Part shown: positions 36,573-46,168 of the stretch, one piece after another | Position numbering within the stretch: the stretch's first letter is position 1 | How the letters are laid out: the number at the start of each line of letters is the position of its first letter | Assembly (NCBI RefSeq): GCF_022348185.1 | Contig: NZ_JAKRFD010000002.1 | Span: 186,001 to 250,000, forward strand | Length of the DNA stretch: 64,000 bases | Origin: Epibacterium sp. Ofav1-8 | GTDB taxonomy: Bacteria > Pseudomonadota > Alphaproteobacteria > Rhodobacterales > Rhodobacteraceae | Reading direction: 5' to 3' | Notes under the pieces: generated by a model | Told to the model about the DNA's origin: nothing | Database searches by the model: none | Seen by the model: the letters and a program-made list of their open reading frames with translations, nothing else | Position numbers and translations under genes: made by a program

Positions 36573-36785
36573 GCAAGTGCGCGCCGTGCAAGGTTTGTAG
36601 CTGCCAGCTGAGCAGATCGGTGTTGTTTGAGCCTGTGATCGACACCTGCACTGGCTCTTCAGGATCGTCCTCGGCGTTGAGGTCGTCGTCGATCTTTGAC
36701 CAGCCCTCTCTGGGCGCTGGTCCGCATCAGGCTCGGTTTGCCGTGCTTTGATGTTCTGTGGCTGCTTATCTTGAGCCGTGGAGGT

Positions 36786-38264
36786 TCAAACCCCGTCTGA
36801 GCCACCGAAAGATTGTCTGGCCCATTCCGCCGTCACATCGCCAAAACAGTCGAGGAGCGAATCCGTTGCCCACCTCTGACCTTCGGTCGTACGGCCGAGC
36901 ACGCAGAGCCCGGCCGTCATCGGTTTCAACCCGCAGTCGACCGTTAGGTGTCCCGCGCGGATCAGGCCGCTCACCAGGGGATCGGTGAGAGCGTCGGGCG
37001 AGGGGCCGGGAAGAACGCAATCGATCATCGCATCGGCAAGGATCTTGTCATCCAGCCGCCACCCACCACGCTCCAGTAAGATCGCCGGGTCCGCTGCTAC
37101 GGTCAGGCGGACCAGGCCCGTGTTGATCAGGGCCCGAAGCAGGCGGGCGCTGCGCACGGGCGGGCCGTAGGAATAGCGCTTGAGCCCGTTTTCAAAAGCG
37201 ACCAGCGCGGAGCGGGTCTCGCAACTGCCGCCGCACGCCGCGAACGGACCCCGCACATCCTGTTGCAGTTTTCGCCAAATCTGCCCGACCGCATAACCGA
37301 CTGAGGGCGCGCGCTGTCCGTCCGCCATCGCAAGCCCGTTGTCGAGCGCAGACACCGGGTCATCGCCTTCTTGCGTACCGGGCGCGTCGCGCTCCGCGGC
37401 GAGCCAGGGCTCGGGGTCTGTGCTGGTGATGCGCGCGACGATCGGCGCCATGGCGTCGGTCAGGCACCGGACCGCGGCGTCCGGCGAAAGCGTCAGTGCC
37501 CGCGTCACCGCGCTGATCACCGCGCGTCGCTCGGTTGGGAGCGGATCAAAGAGGGCGTCGATATCGGCATTGGCCGGCTTCGGCATCGGTGGCTTCCCGT
37601 CAAGCGAGAACGGCACGATCAGATCCGGTTCCCGCCCCGACGCGCGATAGCTGTCGCCATCCATCCTGCCGCCTTGACCAAGCGTGAGCAGGGCGATCAC
37701 ATCCAGCGCCGAGAGTGCAAGCCCACGCAGCGCCGCGACCCGCCCACGCCAATCCACGGAGCGGATCGCCGTTGTCGGGTAGGCGTCGATAAAGGTCAGC
37801 TTTTGCGCTGCGGCATGTGCGCTCCAGCGGGCGGCCTGCGCATCTTGCGTCACCGGGGGCTGGCCTTGAGTCAGAAGAAGGTTGTCAAACGGCCCCCGGC
37901 CATCGACGATCCAGCCGCGATCATAATGCGCCGACACGGCGGTGGCGGGGACATGTTCGACGTGGGGTTGCAGTCTCTGCCAGCGCTCTGTCAGGTAGCG
38001 GCCTACTTCAGCCCTCGGCGGGTAGGCCTCGGGCGCGCCTCCCAGCCAGTCGGCAAAGCGCGGCGCACCAAGATCAAGCTCGCGAACCGGCAGGTTCAAC
38101 AGGCACTCGGGCGCTTCGTCCGGACGAAAGTTTGGTCCGACGCCGGGGTAGGGGCCTGGTTCAAAGATGCAGATGTGCAGGTCAGGAGCAACCGCCAGCG
38201 CCGCCTCGGCGGCGGCCAGCCCTCTGGGGCCGAACCCGATGATTGCTAGCTTTTTCACTGACAC
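36786..38264 (-). CDS. FAD/NAD(P)-binding protein (YdhS-like)
   Basis: A 492-residue flavoprotein starting with the dinucleotide-binding fold KKLAIIGFGPRGLAAAEAAL (GxGPxG) and an E at the end of strand 2 (CIFEPGPYPGVGPNF). It matches the NAD_binding_9 type, in which the motif LLTQGQPPV and the SALDVIALLTLGQGG segment recur. Distant relatives of lysine/ornithine hydroxylases and of YdhS; activity unknown. The GC content is normal for the chromosome. It lies 213 nt beyond the SOS box on the same strand, but its stop faces the repair operon promoter, so it is a separate unit. Confidence 0.85.
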   Translation of the reverse strand: MSVKKLAIIGFGPRGLAAAEAALAVAPDLHICIFEPGPYPGVGPNFRPDEAPECLLNLPVRELDLGAPRFADWLGGAPEAYPPRAEVGRYLTERWQRLQPHVEHVPATAVSAHYDRGWIVDGRGPFDNLLLTQGQPPVTQDAQAARWSAHAAAQKLTFIDAYPTTAIRSVDWRGRVAALRGLALSALDVIALLTLGQGGRMDGDSYRASGREPDLIVPFSLDGKPPMPKPANADIDALFDPLPTERRAVISAVTRALTLSPDAAVRCLTDAMAPIVARITSTDPEPWLAAERDAPGTQEGDDPVSALDNGLAMADGQRAPSVGYAVGQIWRKLQQDVRGPFAACGGSCETRSALVAFENGLKRYSYGPPVRSARLLRALINTGLVRLTVAADPAILLERGGWRLDDKILADAMIDCVLPGPSPDALTDPLVSGLIRAGHLTVDCGLKPMTAGLCVLGRTTEGQRWATDSLLDCFGDVTAEWARQSFGGSDGV

Positions 38265-38414
38265 GAGAGGCGGCGTAGCTTAGCCGCAGTGGAAAGTAAA
38301 GCACGCGGCGCGCTGGACTTGCCTCGAAAAATCGACGGGGTGGGCAGAGCGTAGGTTTTGAGCCGGTGTAGGCCCGCCATGGTGGTGGCGGGCCGTTGCC
38401 AATCGGTGACAGGC

Positions 38415-39578
<1,164 letters not shown>

Positions 39579-39610
39579 GGCATTTCCCTCTGTTGTGGAG
39601 TGGTTGCCTG

Positions 39611-39627
39611 ATGTTACATTATCACAT
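39611..39627. promoter_or_regulatory. Proposed Zur box, copy 1
   Basis: ATGTTACATTATCACAT, a 17-bp near-palindrome (one mismatch in the 6-bp arms). It matches the box at 45182-45198 in 13 of 17 positions, both containing TGTTAC-N-TTAT-N-ACA. It sits between the divergent dehydrogenase and GlxA-type genes. Confidence 0.6.
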
Positions 39628-39700
39628 TGTGAGGGCGAGGCGTTCGACCCCTCGGATCTGGCCAATCAACGGGCCGTATCGGCCACAACAGGGATCAGAC

Positions 39701-40723
39701 ATGTCTGCAAATCAGCACCTTGCCCCGAGGATGGACCAGCGGCGGCACGTCGCCTTGGTGATTTATCCGGGCTTCAAGACATTGGAGGCGACGGGGCCGC
39801 TCAGTGTTCTGGGCTATGCCACGCGGCATCTGGCCGAGGCGGGGCATGCCGGGGGCTATGACGTCACCATCGCAGCGCCCGAAGTGGGTCACATCCCCTC
39901 GGATACGGCAATGTCGCTGGAGGCAACGGTCGCCCTGAAGGAGCTCGGCGCGCCGGAAACGGTCCTGATCGCCGGCGCCGCCCGGATCGAGGAGGTGCTC
40001 TCTGGACAACACGCGCTGGTGGACTGGTGTCGCGAGAACGGACCGCGGGTTCGGCGCTGCGCCGCGCTTTGTACCGGGTCGTTCTTTCTGGCGGAGGCTG
40101 GTCTGCTGGAAGGGCAGCGCGCGGCGACACATTGGAATTACGCCGAACGGCTGCGCCAGCGCTATCCGGAGATTGATGTGGATGCCGATGCGATCTTTGT
40201 GCAGGCGGGCCGTTTCTGGACCTCTGCGGGGGTCACGGCGGCGATCGACCTGACGCTGGCCTTTGTCGAACAGGATTACGGTCGTGACGTAGCGCTCGGG
40301 GTGGCGCGCGACATGGTGATGTACCTCAAGCGCCCCGGTGGGCAATCACAATTCAGCACCTTGCTGACGGGGCAGATGGCGGGCGCAACCAGCATGACCA
40401 AGGTGCTGACCTGGATGAGCGACCGGCTGGATCAACCGCTGAGCCTGAGTGACATCGCCGCCGCGCATGGGATGAGCGTGCGCAGCCTGACCCGCGCCTT
40501 CACGGCCGAGTTTGCAGTCGCGCCGATGGCCATGCTCGAAGCGCTGCGATGTGACCGGGCCAAGGCGTTGCTGCTCGATACGGACCTGCCACTAAAGACC
40601 CTAGCCTATCGCGCCGGGTTTCAGTCGGACGAGCAAATGCGCAAGGCCTTTCGCCGCCGCTTTTCCCTGTCGCCGCGCGACTACCGGGCGCGGTTTGCGA
40701 CCTCCGGCGCACCGCCTGGCTAG
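39701..40723 (+). CDS. GlxA-type transcriptional regulator (DJ-1/PfpI amidase-like + AraC domain)
   Basis: A 340-residue regulator. Residues about 15-190 are a DJ-1/PfpI (GATase1-like) domain with the nucleophile-elbow-like CAALCTGSFFLAEAGLLEGQRAATHW; residues about 230-335 are an AraC double helix-turn-helix (PLSLSDIAAAHGMSVRSLTRAF, LKTLAYRAGFQSDEQMRKAFRRRFSLSPRDYR). Such proteins (GbdR, ArgR, CdhR types) activate catabolic genes on binding amines or amino acids. ATG 39701 is the clear start. It is divergent from the dehydrogenase and shares its promoter region and the proposed Zur box; its own ligand is unknown. Confidence 0.9.
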   Translation: MSANQHLAPRMDQRRHVALVIYPGFKTLEATGPLSVLGYATRHLAEAGHAGGYDVTIAAPEVGHIPSDTAMSLEATVALKELGAPETVLIAGAARIEEVLSGQHALVDWCRENGPRVRRCAALCTGSFFLAEAGLLEGQRAATHWNYAERLRQRYPEIDVDADAIFVQAGRFWTSAGVTAAIDLTLAFVEQDYGRDVALGVARDMVMYLKRPGGQSQFSTLLTGQMAGATSMTKVLTWMSDRLDQPLSLSDIAAAHGMSVRSLTRAFTAEFAVAPMAMLEALRCDRAKALLLDTDLPLKTLAYRAGFQSDEQMRKAFRRRFSLSPRDYRARFATSGAPPG

Positions 40724-40758
40724 CGCCCCGCAGTACGAACCCCCGGGGCGCGTTGCGA

Positions 40759-41406
40759 TCAGTGCTTGTAGGCCGCCGCCGCTTCTTCTGCTGGATCGTC
40801 GATCGGGTCGAGCACCAGCAGCAGCCGTGTTTCACCGGTGCCCGCGATGGGCGGCGAGCGGTGCAGCACCCCCGAGACCGGTGTTTCCGGCCACCGCGTG
40901 CCACGCAGGATGATCGGCGCGCCCGTGGGGACGGTCAGGATCTGCGCGGGGTCGTGGCCATTTTCGGACAGACCATACTGCGTTCCGGTGCCGCGATAGG
41001 TGCAGACCAGACGGGCCTTTACGGCATCGATATGAAACTTGCGACACGCATTGGTGTCGACGACGTCAAAGCGCAGCCGGACGTAGGCACTGTCCATGAC
41101 TTTGGCAAAAATCGACGCCAGTGCCGAGGCATCTTCGATCAGCATGTTGCGCTCCTCACATGTCGGCGTACCGCATTGAACGGCAATATTGATCAGCGCG
41201 TCACAGACCGCATCCGGCCGCAGGATCAGCCGCGCCTTTGGCAACTGCTCGGGCGGCAGCGCATCGATCCAGCGCTGGAACCGTGGCAGCGGATCGCGCT
41301 GCCAGATCGTCGCCGCGCAGGCGGGCTGGTGAATGGCCGTCAGACCGCTTGGTGTGGTGACCGATGTCGTGCAGTTGTCGAGCGCGGGGTGCGTGTCGAG
41401 GATCAT
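40759..41406 (-). CDS. DUF1826 family protein
   Basis: A 215-residue protein with the DUF1826 signature: VRLRFDVVDTNACRKFHIDAVKARLVCTYRGTGTQYG (residues about 120-158), followed by GAPIILRGTRWP and a C-terminal GVLHRSPPIAGTGETRLLLVLDPID. The ACRKFHID stretch offers Cys, His and Asp in a possible metal site. DUF1826 genes are known companions of COG0523 metallochaperones in zinc-limitation clusters; no biochemical role is established. The start at 41406 has CAGGAG upstream. It is the last gene of a four-gene minus-strand operon. Confidence 0.85.
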   Translation of the reverse strand: MILDTHPALDNCTTSVTTPSGLTAIHQPACAATIWQRDPLPRFQRWIDALPPEQLPKARLILRPDAVCDALINIAVQCGTPTCEERNMLIEDASALASIFAKVMDSAYVRLRFDVVDTNACRKFHIDAVKARLVCTYRGTGTQYGLSENGHDPAQILTVPTGAPIILRGTRWPETPVSGVLHRSPPIAGTGETRLLLVLDPIDDPAEEAAAAYKH

Positions 41407-41435
41407 CTGGCGAACTCCTGTTTCAGGCTGTGACG

Positions 41436-41909
41436 TTAGGGCTGGTAGGGCAGGGAGGAATGGTGCAGGACGATGCGCAGGGTGCCTGTTTCGTCCTTCT
41501 TGTAGCCAAAGCTCTTGTCCACCGTGGTGACGGTGCCGTCCTTGTTGGTCAGCTTGACCCAGCCCATCCACATGGCGACATCGCCCTGGATGAAGCGGGC
41601 CGAGGGGATGCTCGCCATGGCGCGCCAGCCCATGATCGCAAACCCATTGTCGAGGGGGTAGTCATCGGAATGGCCGCAGAAATAGGCCAAGGCTCCGGCT
41701 TTGGTCGGGCGAAAGGTCTGCGCGCCGCTGGCCATGGTCGGTTCGAACAACACGGGCCCGAGGTCATAGCCGTAGTAAGCGTCGATATTGGCAGAGGCGA
41801 CCGCGCGGGCCGCGTCTATGCCGCCATCCTCAAAGGCCTTCGAGATGGCGATTTTCCCATTGCCCCAGATGGTCAGGGCGTTCTGGATGTCGTCTTCGGT
41901 GATCTGCAA
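41436..41909 (-). CDS. Iota-class carbonic anhydrase (COG4337 type)
   Basis: A 157-residue cytoplasmic protein matching iota carbonic anhydrases (SnoaL/NTF2-like fold): NIDAYYGYDLGPVLFEPTMAS, TFRPTKAGALAYFCGH, GFAIMGWRAM, AMWMGWVKLTNKDG, SFGYKKDETGTLRIVLHHSSLPY. The C-terminal HHSS signature and the Thr/Tyr-lined cavity are those of the COG4337 enzymes from cyanobacteria and algae that were shown to hydrate CO2 without any metal; some other bacterial iota enzymes have been reported as zinc dependent. There is no signal peptide. It lies 69 nt downstream of thrS and 29 nt upstream of the DUF1826 gene, within the zinc-limitation operon. Confidence 0.88.
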   Translation of the reverse strand: MQITEDDIQNALTIWGNGKIAISKAFEDGGIDAARAVASANIDAYYGYDLGPVLFEPTMASGAQTFRPTKAGALAYFCGHSDDYPLDNGFAIMGWRAMASIPSARFIQGDVAMWMGWVKLTNKDGTVTTVDKSFGYKKDETGTLRIVLHHSSLPYQP

Positions 41910-41978
41910 GGAACAGTCCTTTGTTTGATGGGGTCACGAGGGGCCGGTAGCCCCTTCTGGCAGAGCGAGGATGGGGCT

Positions 41979-43898
41979 TTACGCGCCGCGGGGCGGACGC
42001 GCCTCTGTCACCAGCAGGCGGACCGCCTCTTCGAGGGTCAGTGTCTCGGTCTTGTCGGTTCCGTGTCGCCGGATGGTCACGCTGCGCGCGTCGGCCTCGC
42101 GCCCGCCGAGTGCGATCTGGACGGGGATCTTTTGCAGCGCGTGTTCGCGCACTTTGTAGCCGATCTTCTCATTGCGCAGATCGGTCTCGACCCTGAGCCC
42201 CGCCGCCTTCAGCGCCTGTGCAACCTCGGAGGCCCAGTCATCGGCGGCCTCGGTCACCGTGGCGACAACCACCTGCACCGGCGCCAGCCACAGCGGCAAA
42301 TGCCCGGCGTGGTGTTCGATCAGAATGCCGGTGAACCGCTCCAGCGAGCCAAACAGCGCGCGGTGCAGCATCACCGGTGCCAGCTTGTCGCCCGACGGGG
42401 CCACATAGGTGGTGCCGAACCGTTCCGGCAGGTTGAAATCCACCTGAAGCGTGCCGCATTGCCAGTCCCGTCCGATGGCGTCGCGCAGGACATATTCCAG
42501 CTTTGGCCCGTAGAACGCGCCTTCGCCTTCAAAGATCGTATAGGGATGACCGGCCTGATCCAGCGCCTGACGCAGCGCATCCTCGGAGCGGTCCCAGCTT
42601 TCATCGCTGCCGATGCGGTTCTCCGGGCGGGTCGAGAGCTTGATGCGTACATCGTCAAAACCAAAGTCGCGATAGATCGACATCACCAGGCCGTTGACCT
42701 TCAGGCATTCCTCGGTCAGCTGCTCCGGCGTGCAATAGATATGGGCGTCATCCTGGGTGAAGCTGCGCACGCGCAAAAGCCCGTGCAAGGCACCTGATGG
42801 CTCATAGCGATGCACCTTGCCAAATTCGGCGATCTTCAGCGGCAGGTCGCGATAGCTCTTGGTGCCTTGCCCGTAGATCAGCATATGGCCGGGGCAGTTC
42901 ATCGGTTTCAGCGCATAGTCGCGATCGTCCTCGGTCTTGGCGAGAAACATGTTCTGGCGGTAGTTCTGCCAATGGCCCGAGGTCTCCCACAGGGCGCGGT
43001 CCATGATGTCGGGAGAGTTGACCTCGATATAGCCCGCCTCTTCCTGACGCGCGCGCATGTAGCCGATCAGCGTCTGGAACAGGCGCCAGCCCTTTGCATG
43101 CCAGAAGACAGACCCGGGCGCGACCTCCTCAAAGTGGAACAGGTTCATCTCGCGCCCCAGTCGACGATGATCGCGTTTCTCGGCCTCGGCCATCATCGTC
43201 ATATGCGCATCGAGTGCGGCTTTGTCGGCAAAGGCGACGCCATAGATGCGGCTGAGCATCGGGTTGTTGCTGTCGCCACGCCAATAGGCGCCCGCCACCC
43301 GGGTCAGTTTGAACGCGCTGCCGACATCCGCGGTGCTGCGCATATGCGGCCCCCGGCAGAGGTCGAGCCAGTCCCCCTGGCGATAGATCGTGACGGTCTC
43401 GCCCTCGGGGATCGCATCAAGCAATGCGAGCTTGTACCCTTCGCCGGCGGTCTCAAAATGCTGTCGGGCTTCTTCGCGGGTCCATTCCTCGCGGGTGAAG
43501 GGGGTCCTGGCGGCGATGATCTGGCGCATCTTTTTCTCGATCACCGGTAGATCCTCGGGGGTGAACGGCGTGTCCCGCTCGAAATCATAGTAGAACCCGT
43601 GTTCGATGGCCGGCCCGATGGCGGTCCTAGTGCCGGGCCACAGCGCCTGAACCGCTTCGGCCAACACATGCGCAAGGTCGTGGCGGATCAGTTCCAGCGC
43701 CCGCGGGTCATCCCGCGTCACCAGCTCCACCGCGGCGCCGTCGGGCAGGGGACGGGACAGATCCGTGACCTCTCCGTCAACAACCGCAGCGACCGTGCGC
43801 TTGGCAAGGCTCGGGCTGATGGCGGCGGCAAGATCGGCGGCGGTGCTGGCAGGCTGAAGCGCGCGGCTTGCGCCATCGGGCAGGCGAATATGGATCAT
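41979..43898 (-). CDS. thrS: Threonyl-tRNA synthetase (probably the zinc-limitation paralogue)
   Basis: A 639-residue ThrRS: N-terminal TGS domain (1-60), editing domain with H-x3-H in IRHDLAHVL and CRGPH, catalytic class II core, and the anticodon-binding domain starting [15 protein letters not shown]. The active-site zinc ligands are kept (Cys in [11 protein letters not shown], His in QDDAHIYC, His in MLHRALFGS), so it is not a zinc-free variant. Second thrS genes are reported members of Zur regulons with COG0523 chaperones; whether another thrS exists elsewhere cannot be seen here. It lies 94 nt downstream of the COG0523 gene on the same strand. Confidence 0.95.
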   Translation of the reverse strand: MIHIRLPDGASRALQPASTAADLAAAISPSLAKRTVAAVVDGEVTDLSRPLPDGAAVELVTRDDPRALELIRHDLAHVLAEAVQALWPGTRTAIGPAIEHGFYYDFERDTPFTPEDLPVIEKKMRQIIAARTPFTREEWTREEARQHFETAGEGYKLALLDAIPEGETVTIYRQGDWLDLCRGPHMRSTADVGSAFKLTRVAGAYWRGDSNNPMLSRIYGVAFADKAALDAHMTMMAEAEKRDHRRLGREMNLFHFEEVAPGSVFWHAKGWRLFQTLIGYMRARQEEAGYIEVNSPDIMDRALWETSGHWQNYRQNMFLAKTEDDRDYALKPMNCPGHMLIYGQGTKSYRDLPLKIAEFGKVHRYEPSGALHGLLRVRSFTQDDAHIYCTPEQLTEECLKVNGLVMSIYRDFGFDDVRIKLSTRPENRIGSDESWDRSEDALRQALDQAGHPYTIFEGEGAFYGPKLEYVLRDAIGRDWQCGTLQVDFNLPERFGTTYVAPSGDKLAPVMLHRALFGSLERFTGILIEHHAGHLPLWLAPVQVVVATVTEAADDWASEVAQALKAAGLRVETDLRNEKIGYKVREHALQKIPVQIALGGREADARSVTIRRHGTDKTETLTLEEAVRLLVTEARPPRGA

Positions 43899-43992
43899 TT
43901 CGGGGTCTTTCTGTCAGGGAGGAGAGGCACCGGGCAGCAGGCCACAGGCGCTGCGGCGGTTTCTCTGCTGTGGTGGCAACAGCCGGCATGGC

Positions 43993-45144
43993 TCAGAACG
44001 GCAATTCAAGGGTGTCGACCATCATGCCGCCGGGCAGGTCCGGCGGTGCGATCTCGGCCTTTGGTTTCATCAGGAGCATGTCGAGGCTGGCCTTTAGGTC
44101 GGCCTCTTCCACGTCGCGCGCGATGACAACGACGCGGCTGGTGGTCTCCGTGCCCGACCAGCTTTTAAGCGGCACAGGGGCATCAAAAATATGCTGCACC
44201 CCATGAAAGACAAACGGGTATTGCAAGCCCTCGACGTGCAGGATGCCTTTCATACGCAGGATGTTCTGTCCCTTAAGTGCAATCAGCGAGTCCAGCCAGA
44301 AATCAAAGACATTTGCGGCAATGGGATCTGTCACTGCGATCGAGGCGGAGGTGATCCGATGGTCATGAGTGGCGAGCGCCGATGCGCCGAAGGCCAGCGG
44401 GGCCGGGGGCGTTTCCGCGGCGGCAAAGCCGGAGACCCCAGCCAGCGGATCGGGCTGTGCGATCTCTTGCAACAGTCCCAGCCAGCGATCCACCTCCGGC
44501 GCGGCCACGCCCTCGCGCAGGGCGGAGAGGCCAAACAATGTGCCCACCGGCACGCGCCCATGGTCAGCCCGGACACGCGGGGCGGTGGCGTTCAGACCCT
44601 CCAGGCGTTTTTCGAGCCGGGACTGGTCGAACCCGTCGATCAGATCCGCCTTCGACAGGATTAGCGTATCGGCCATGGCGACCTGCTGCACCGCCTCGAA
44701 CTGCCGATCGAGGGTGCCCATGCCCGTCGCCGCATCCACCAGGGTCACCACCCCATCCAGCCGGAAGGCCTGCGCAATCTGGTAATCGGTCGTCAGCGTA
44801 TGCACGATCGGTGCCGGATCGGCGATGCCGCTGGTTTCAATCACCACCCGATCAAATTGCACCTGACCCGCGTCCCGCTTTGCGATCAGGTCCTCGAACG
44901 TCTTGGCCAGATCGCCCAGGATCGCACAGCACAGGCAGCCCGATGGCAGCAGGACGGTCTCCTCGGTGGCTTCTTCGATCAGGTCGTGGTCCAGGCCGAT
45001 ATCGCCAAATTCATTCATGATGACGGCAATCCGCCCCGCGTCGGGGTCGCGGATCAGGTGGTTCAACAGCGTGGTTTTCCCGGCCCCCAGAAACCCGGTC
45101 AGCAAGGTCACGGGAATGCGTTTGTCCTGCTCGGTCATCACCAT
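43993..45144 (-). CDS. COG0523 (CobW/ZigA-type) GTPase metallochaperone
   Basis: A 383-residue G3E GTPase: Walker A GFLGAGKTT near the N-terminus, the metal motif GCLCC (C-x-C-C) in LLPSGCLCCAILGDL, Walker B-type VIETSGIADPAPI, the base-recognition SKADLID, and a C-terminal CobW_C domain (ILHVEGLQYPFVFHGVQHIFD). COG0523 proteins deliver metals, often zinc to selected enzymes under starvation. Context (ThrRS, HisI, DUF1826, iota carbonic anhydrase, palindromic box at its promoter) places it in the zinc-linked subgroup rather than with CobW of B12 synthesis, although a B12 uptake operon starts 700 nt away. First gene of the operon. Confidence 0.92.
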   Translation of the reverse strand: MVMTEQDKRIPVTLLTGFLGAGKTTLLNHLIRDPDAGRIAVIMNEFGDIGLDHDLIEEATEETVLLPSGCLCCAILGDLAKTFEDLIAKRDAGQVQFDRVVIETSGIADPAPIVHTLTTDYQIAQAFRLDGVVTLVDAATGMGTLDRQFEAVQQVAMADTLILSKADLIDGFDQSRLEKRLEGLNATAPRVRADHGRVPVGTLFGLSALREGVAAPEVDRWLGLLQEIAQPDPLAGVSGFAAAETPPAPLAFGASALATHDHRITSASIAVTDPIAANVFDFWLDSLIALKGQNILRMKGILHVEGLQYPFVFHGVQHIFDAPVPLKSWSGTETTSRVVVIARDVEEADLKASLDMLLMKPKAEIAPPDLPGGMMVDTLELPF

Positions 45145-45181
45145 GCTGGCCTCTTTACAGTGTGTTGCCTTTCGTTCAGGG

Positions 45182-45198
45182 GTGTTACGTTATAACAC
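45182..45198. promoter_or_regulatory. Proposed Zur box, copy 2
   Basis: GTGTTACGTTATAACAC, with perfect 6-bp arms GTGTTA/TAACAC and a 5-nt centre, midway between the divergent COG0523 operon and hisI. Its AT-rich TGTTA/TAACA arms are like known alpha- and gammaproteobacterial Zur sites (TGTTATAATATAACA type). Confidence 0.75.
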
Positions 45199-45228
45199 TG
45201 CGTTTTACAAGAAGCCGGAGAAGGCGAT

Positions 45229-45702
45229 ATGACACAACTGCACTTTCAGCCCCGCACCACCGTGGAACAGGTCGAGGAAAGCACCGACCTTGCGCCCAAA
45301 TTCGGCGAGGATGGTCTGATGCCCTGCATCACCACGGACGCAACCACGGGCGAGGTGCTGATGCTGGGTTGGATGAATGCCGAGGCCTTTCGCCTGACCA
45401 TCCAAACCGGCGAGGCGCATTATTTCAGCCGCGCCCGGCAGGTGCTGTGGCACAAGGGGGCGACCTCCGGCCTGGTTCAGACCGTGGTCGAGGCGCGCAT
45501 CGACGACGATCAGGACGCCCTGTGGCTGCGTGTCGATGTGACCGGCTCCGGCGCATCCTGCCACGTGGGCTATCGGTCCTGTTTCTACCGCGCCGTGCCA
45601 CATGGCGCAGAGGCCGGGATGCCGCTGACCTTTGTTGAGGCGCGCAAGACCTTCGACCCGGTGGCGGTCTATGGCGATGCGCCGAACCCGACCCAACTCT
45701 GA
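45229..45702 (+). CDS. hisI: Phosphoribosyl-AMP cyclohydrolase HisI variant lacking a zinc cysteine
   Basis: A 157-residue HisI (histidine biosynthesis, opening of the PR-AMP ring). Conserved parts: DATTGEVLMLGWMNAEAFRLT, YFSRARQVLWHKGATSGLVQTVVEARID and GASCHVGYRSCFYR. Canonical HisI binds zinc through three cysteines, the first within D-C-D-x-D. Here that segment is Asp92-Asp93-Asp94-Gln95-Asp96: the magnesium aspartates stay but the first zinc cysteine is Asp93; Cys111 and Cys118 remain. HisI2 paralogues with altered zinc ligands are reported in Zur regulons. GGAGAAGG precedes the start. Divergent from the COG0523 operon across the proposed Zur box. Confidence 0.92.
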   Translation: MTQLHFQPRTTVEQVEESTDLAPKFGEDGLMPCITTDATTGEVLMLGWMNAEAFRLTIQTGEAHYFSRARQVLWHKGATSGLVQTVVEARIDDDQDALWLRVDVTGSGASCHVGYRSCFYRAVPHGAEAGMPLTFVEARKTFDPVAVYGDAPNPTQL

Positions 45703-45811
45703 CCCTGCGGCGTCGGGGCAGGGCGTTTGTACGCCGCTACCGCGCCCTCACCGTCGCCGCACCGGGCTTTGGCGCTTGACAGGATCACGTCACTTTGCCT
45801 AAGCCCGGGTC

Positions 45812-46005
45812 ATTCTGGTCCGGCTGGGAGACCACCCGGTTAAAAGGGAACACGGTGAGGTGTAGCCAACAGGCGCCGAATCCGTGACTGCCCCCGCAAC
45901 TGTGAGCGGAGAGCAATGCTGCGATATGCCACTGCCCGGAAAGGGTGGGAAGGCGCGGCAAAGCTTCGACCCGCGAGTCAGGAGACCTGCCAGGAGGATC
46001 ACCCT
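45812..46005 (+). ncRNA. Cobalamin riboswitch
   Basis: The leader of btuB has the cobalamin riboswitch pattern: GGTTAAAAGGGAACACGGTG near 45838-45857, AATCCGTGACTGCCCCCGCA around 45880, the B12-box core GCCACTGCCCGGAAAGGGTG around 45930-45950 with GGGAAGGCGCGG, and the closing CCGCGAGTCAGGAGACCTGCC at 45971-45991. It should switch off btuB and the downstream genes when adenosylcobalamin is present. Boundaries are approximate. Confidence 0.9.
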
Positions 46006-46168
46006 GTCCGGGTGCGGGGCGCGCCAAGGACAACGGACTTCCGTAGTGGTGGCAGTTCTCACCGTCTGCGGGGGCAAAGCCTTCCAAAGACCCGAAATTT
46101 GGACCCGCTGCCCGGTATGGGCGGTGTGCCTGGCGTGTGTATGGCGCGCGGGCTGGGAGGAATGGAAT

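Noticed and set aside
36775-36815. Sequence resembling a tRNA 3' end (GGTTCAAACC...GAGCCACC)
   Set aside because: The arms around the T-loop-like motif do not pair and no other tRNA part is present.
43993-45144. Reading the COG0523 gene as cobW of cobalamin synthesis because a B12 operon is near
   Set aside because: It is on the other strand, separated by hisI and the riboswitch, and its operon partners are those of zinc-limitation clusters.
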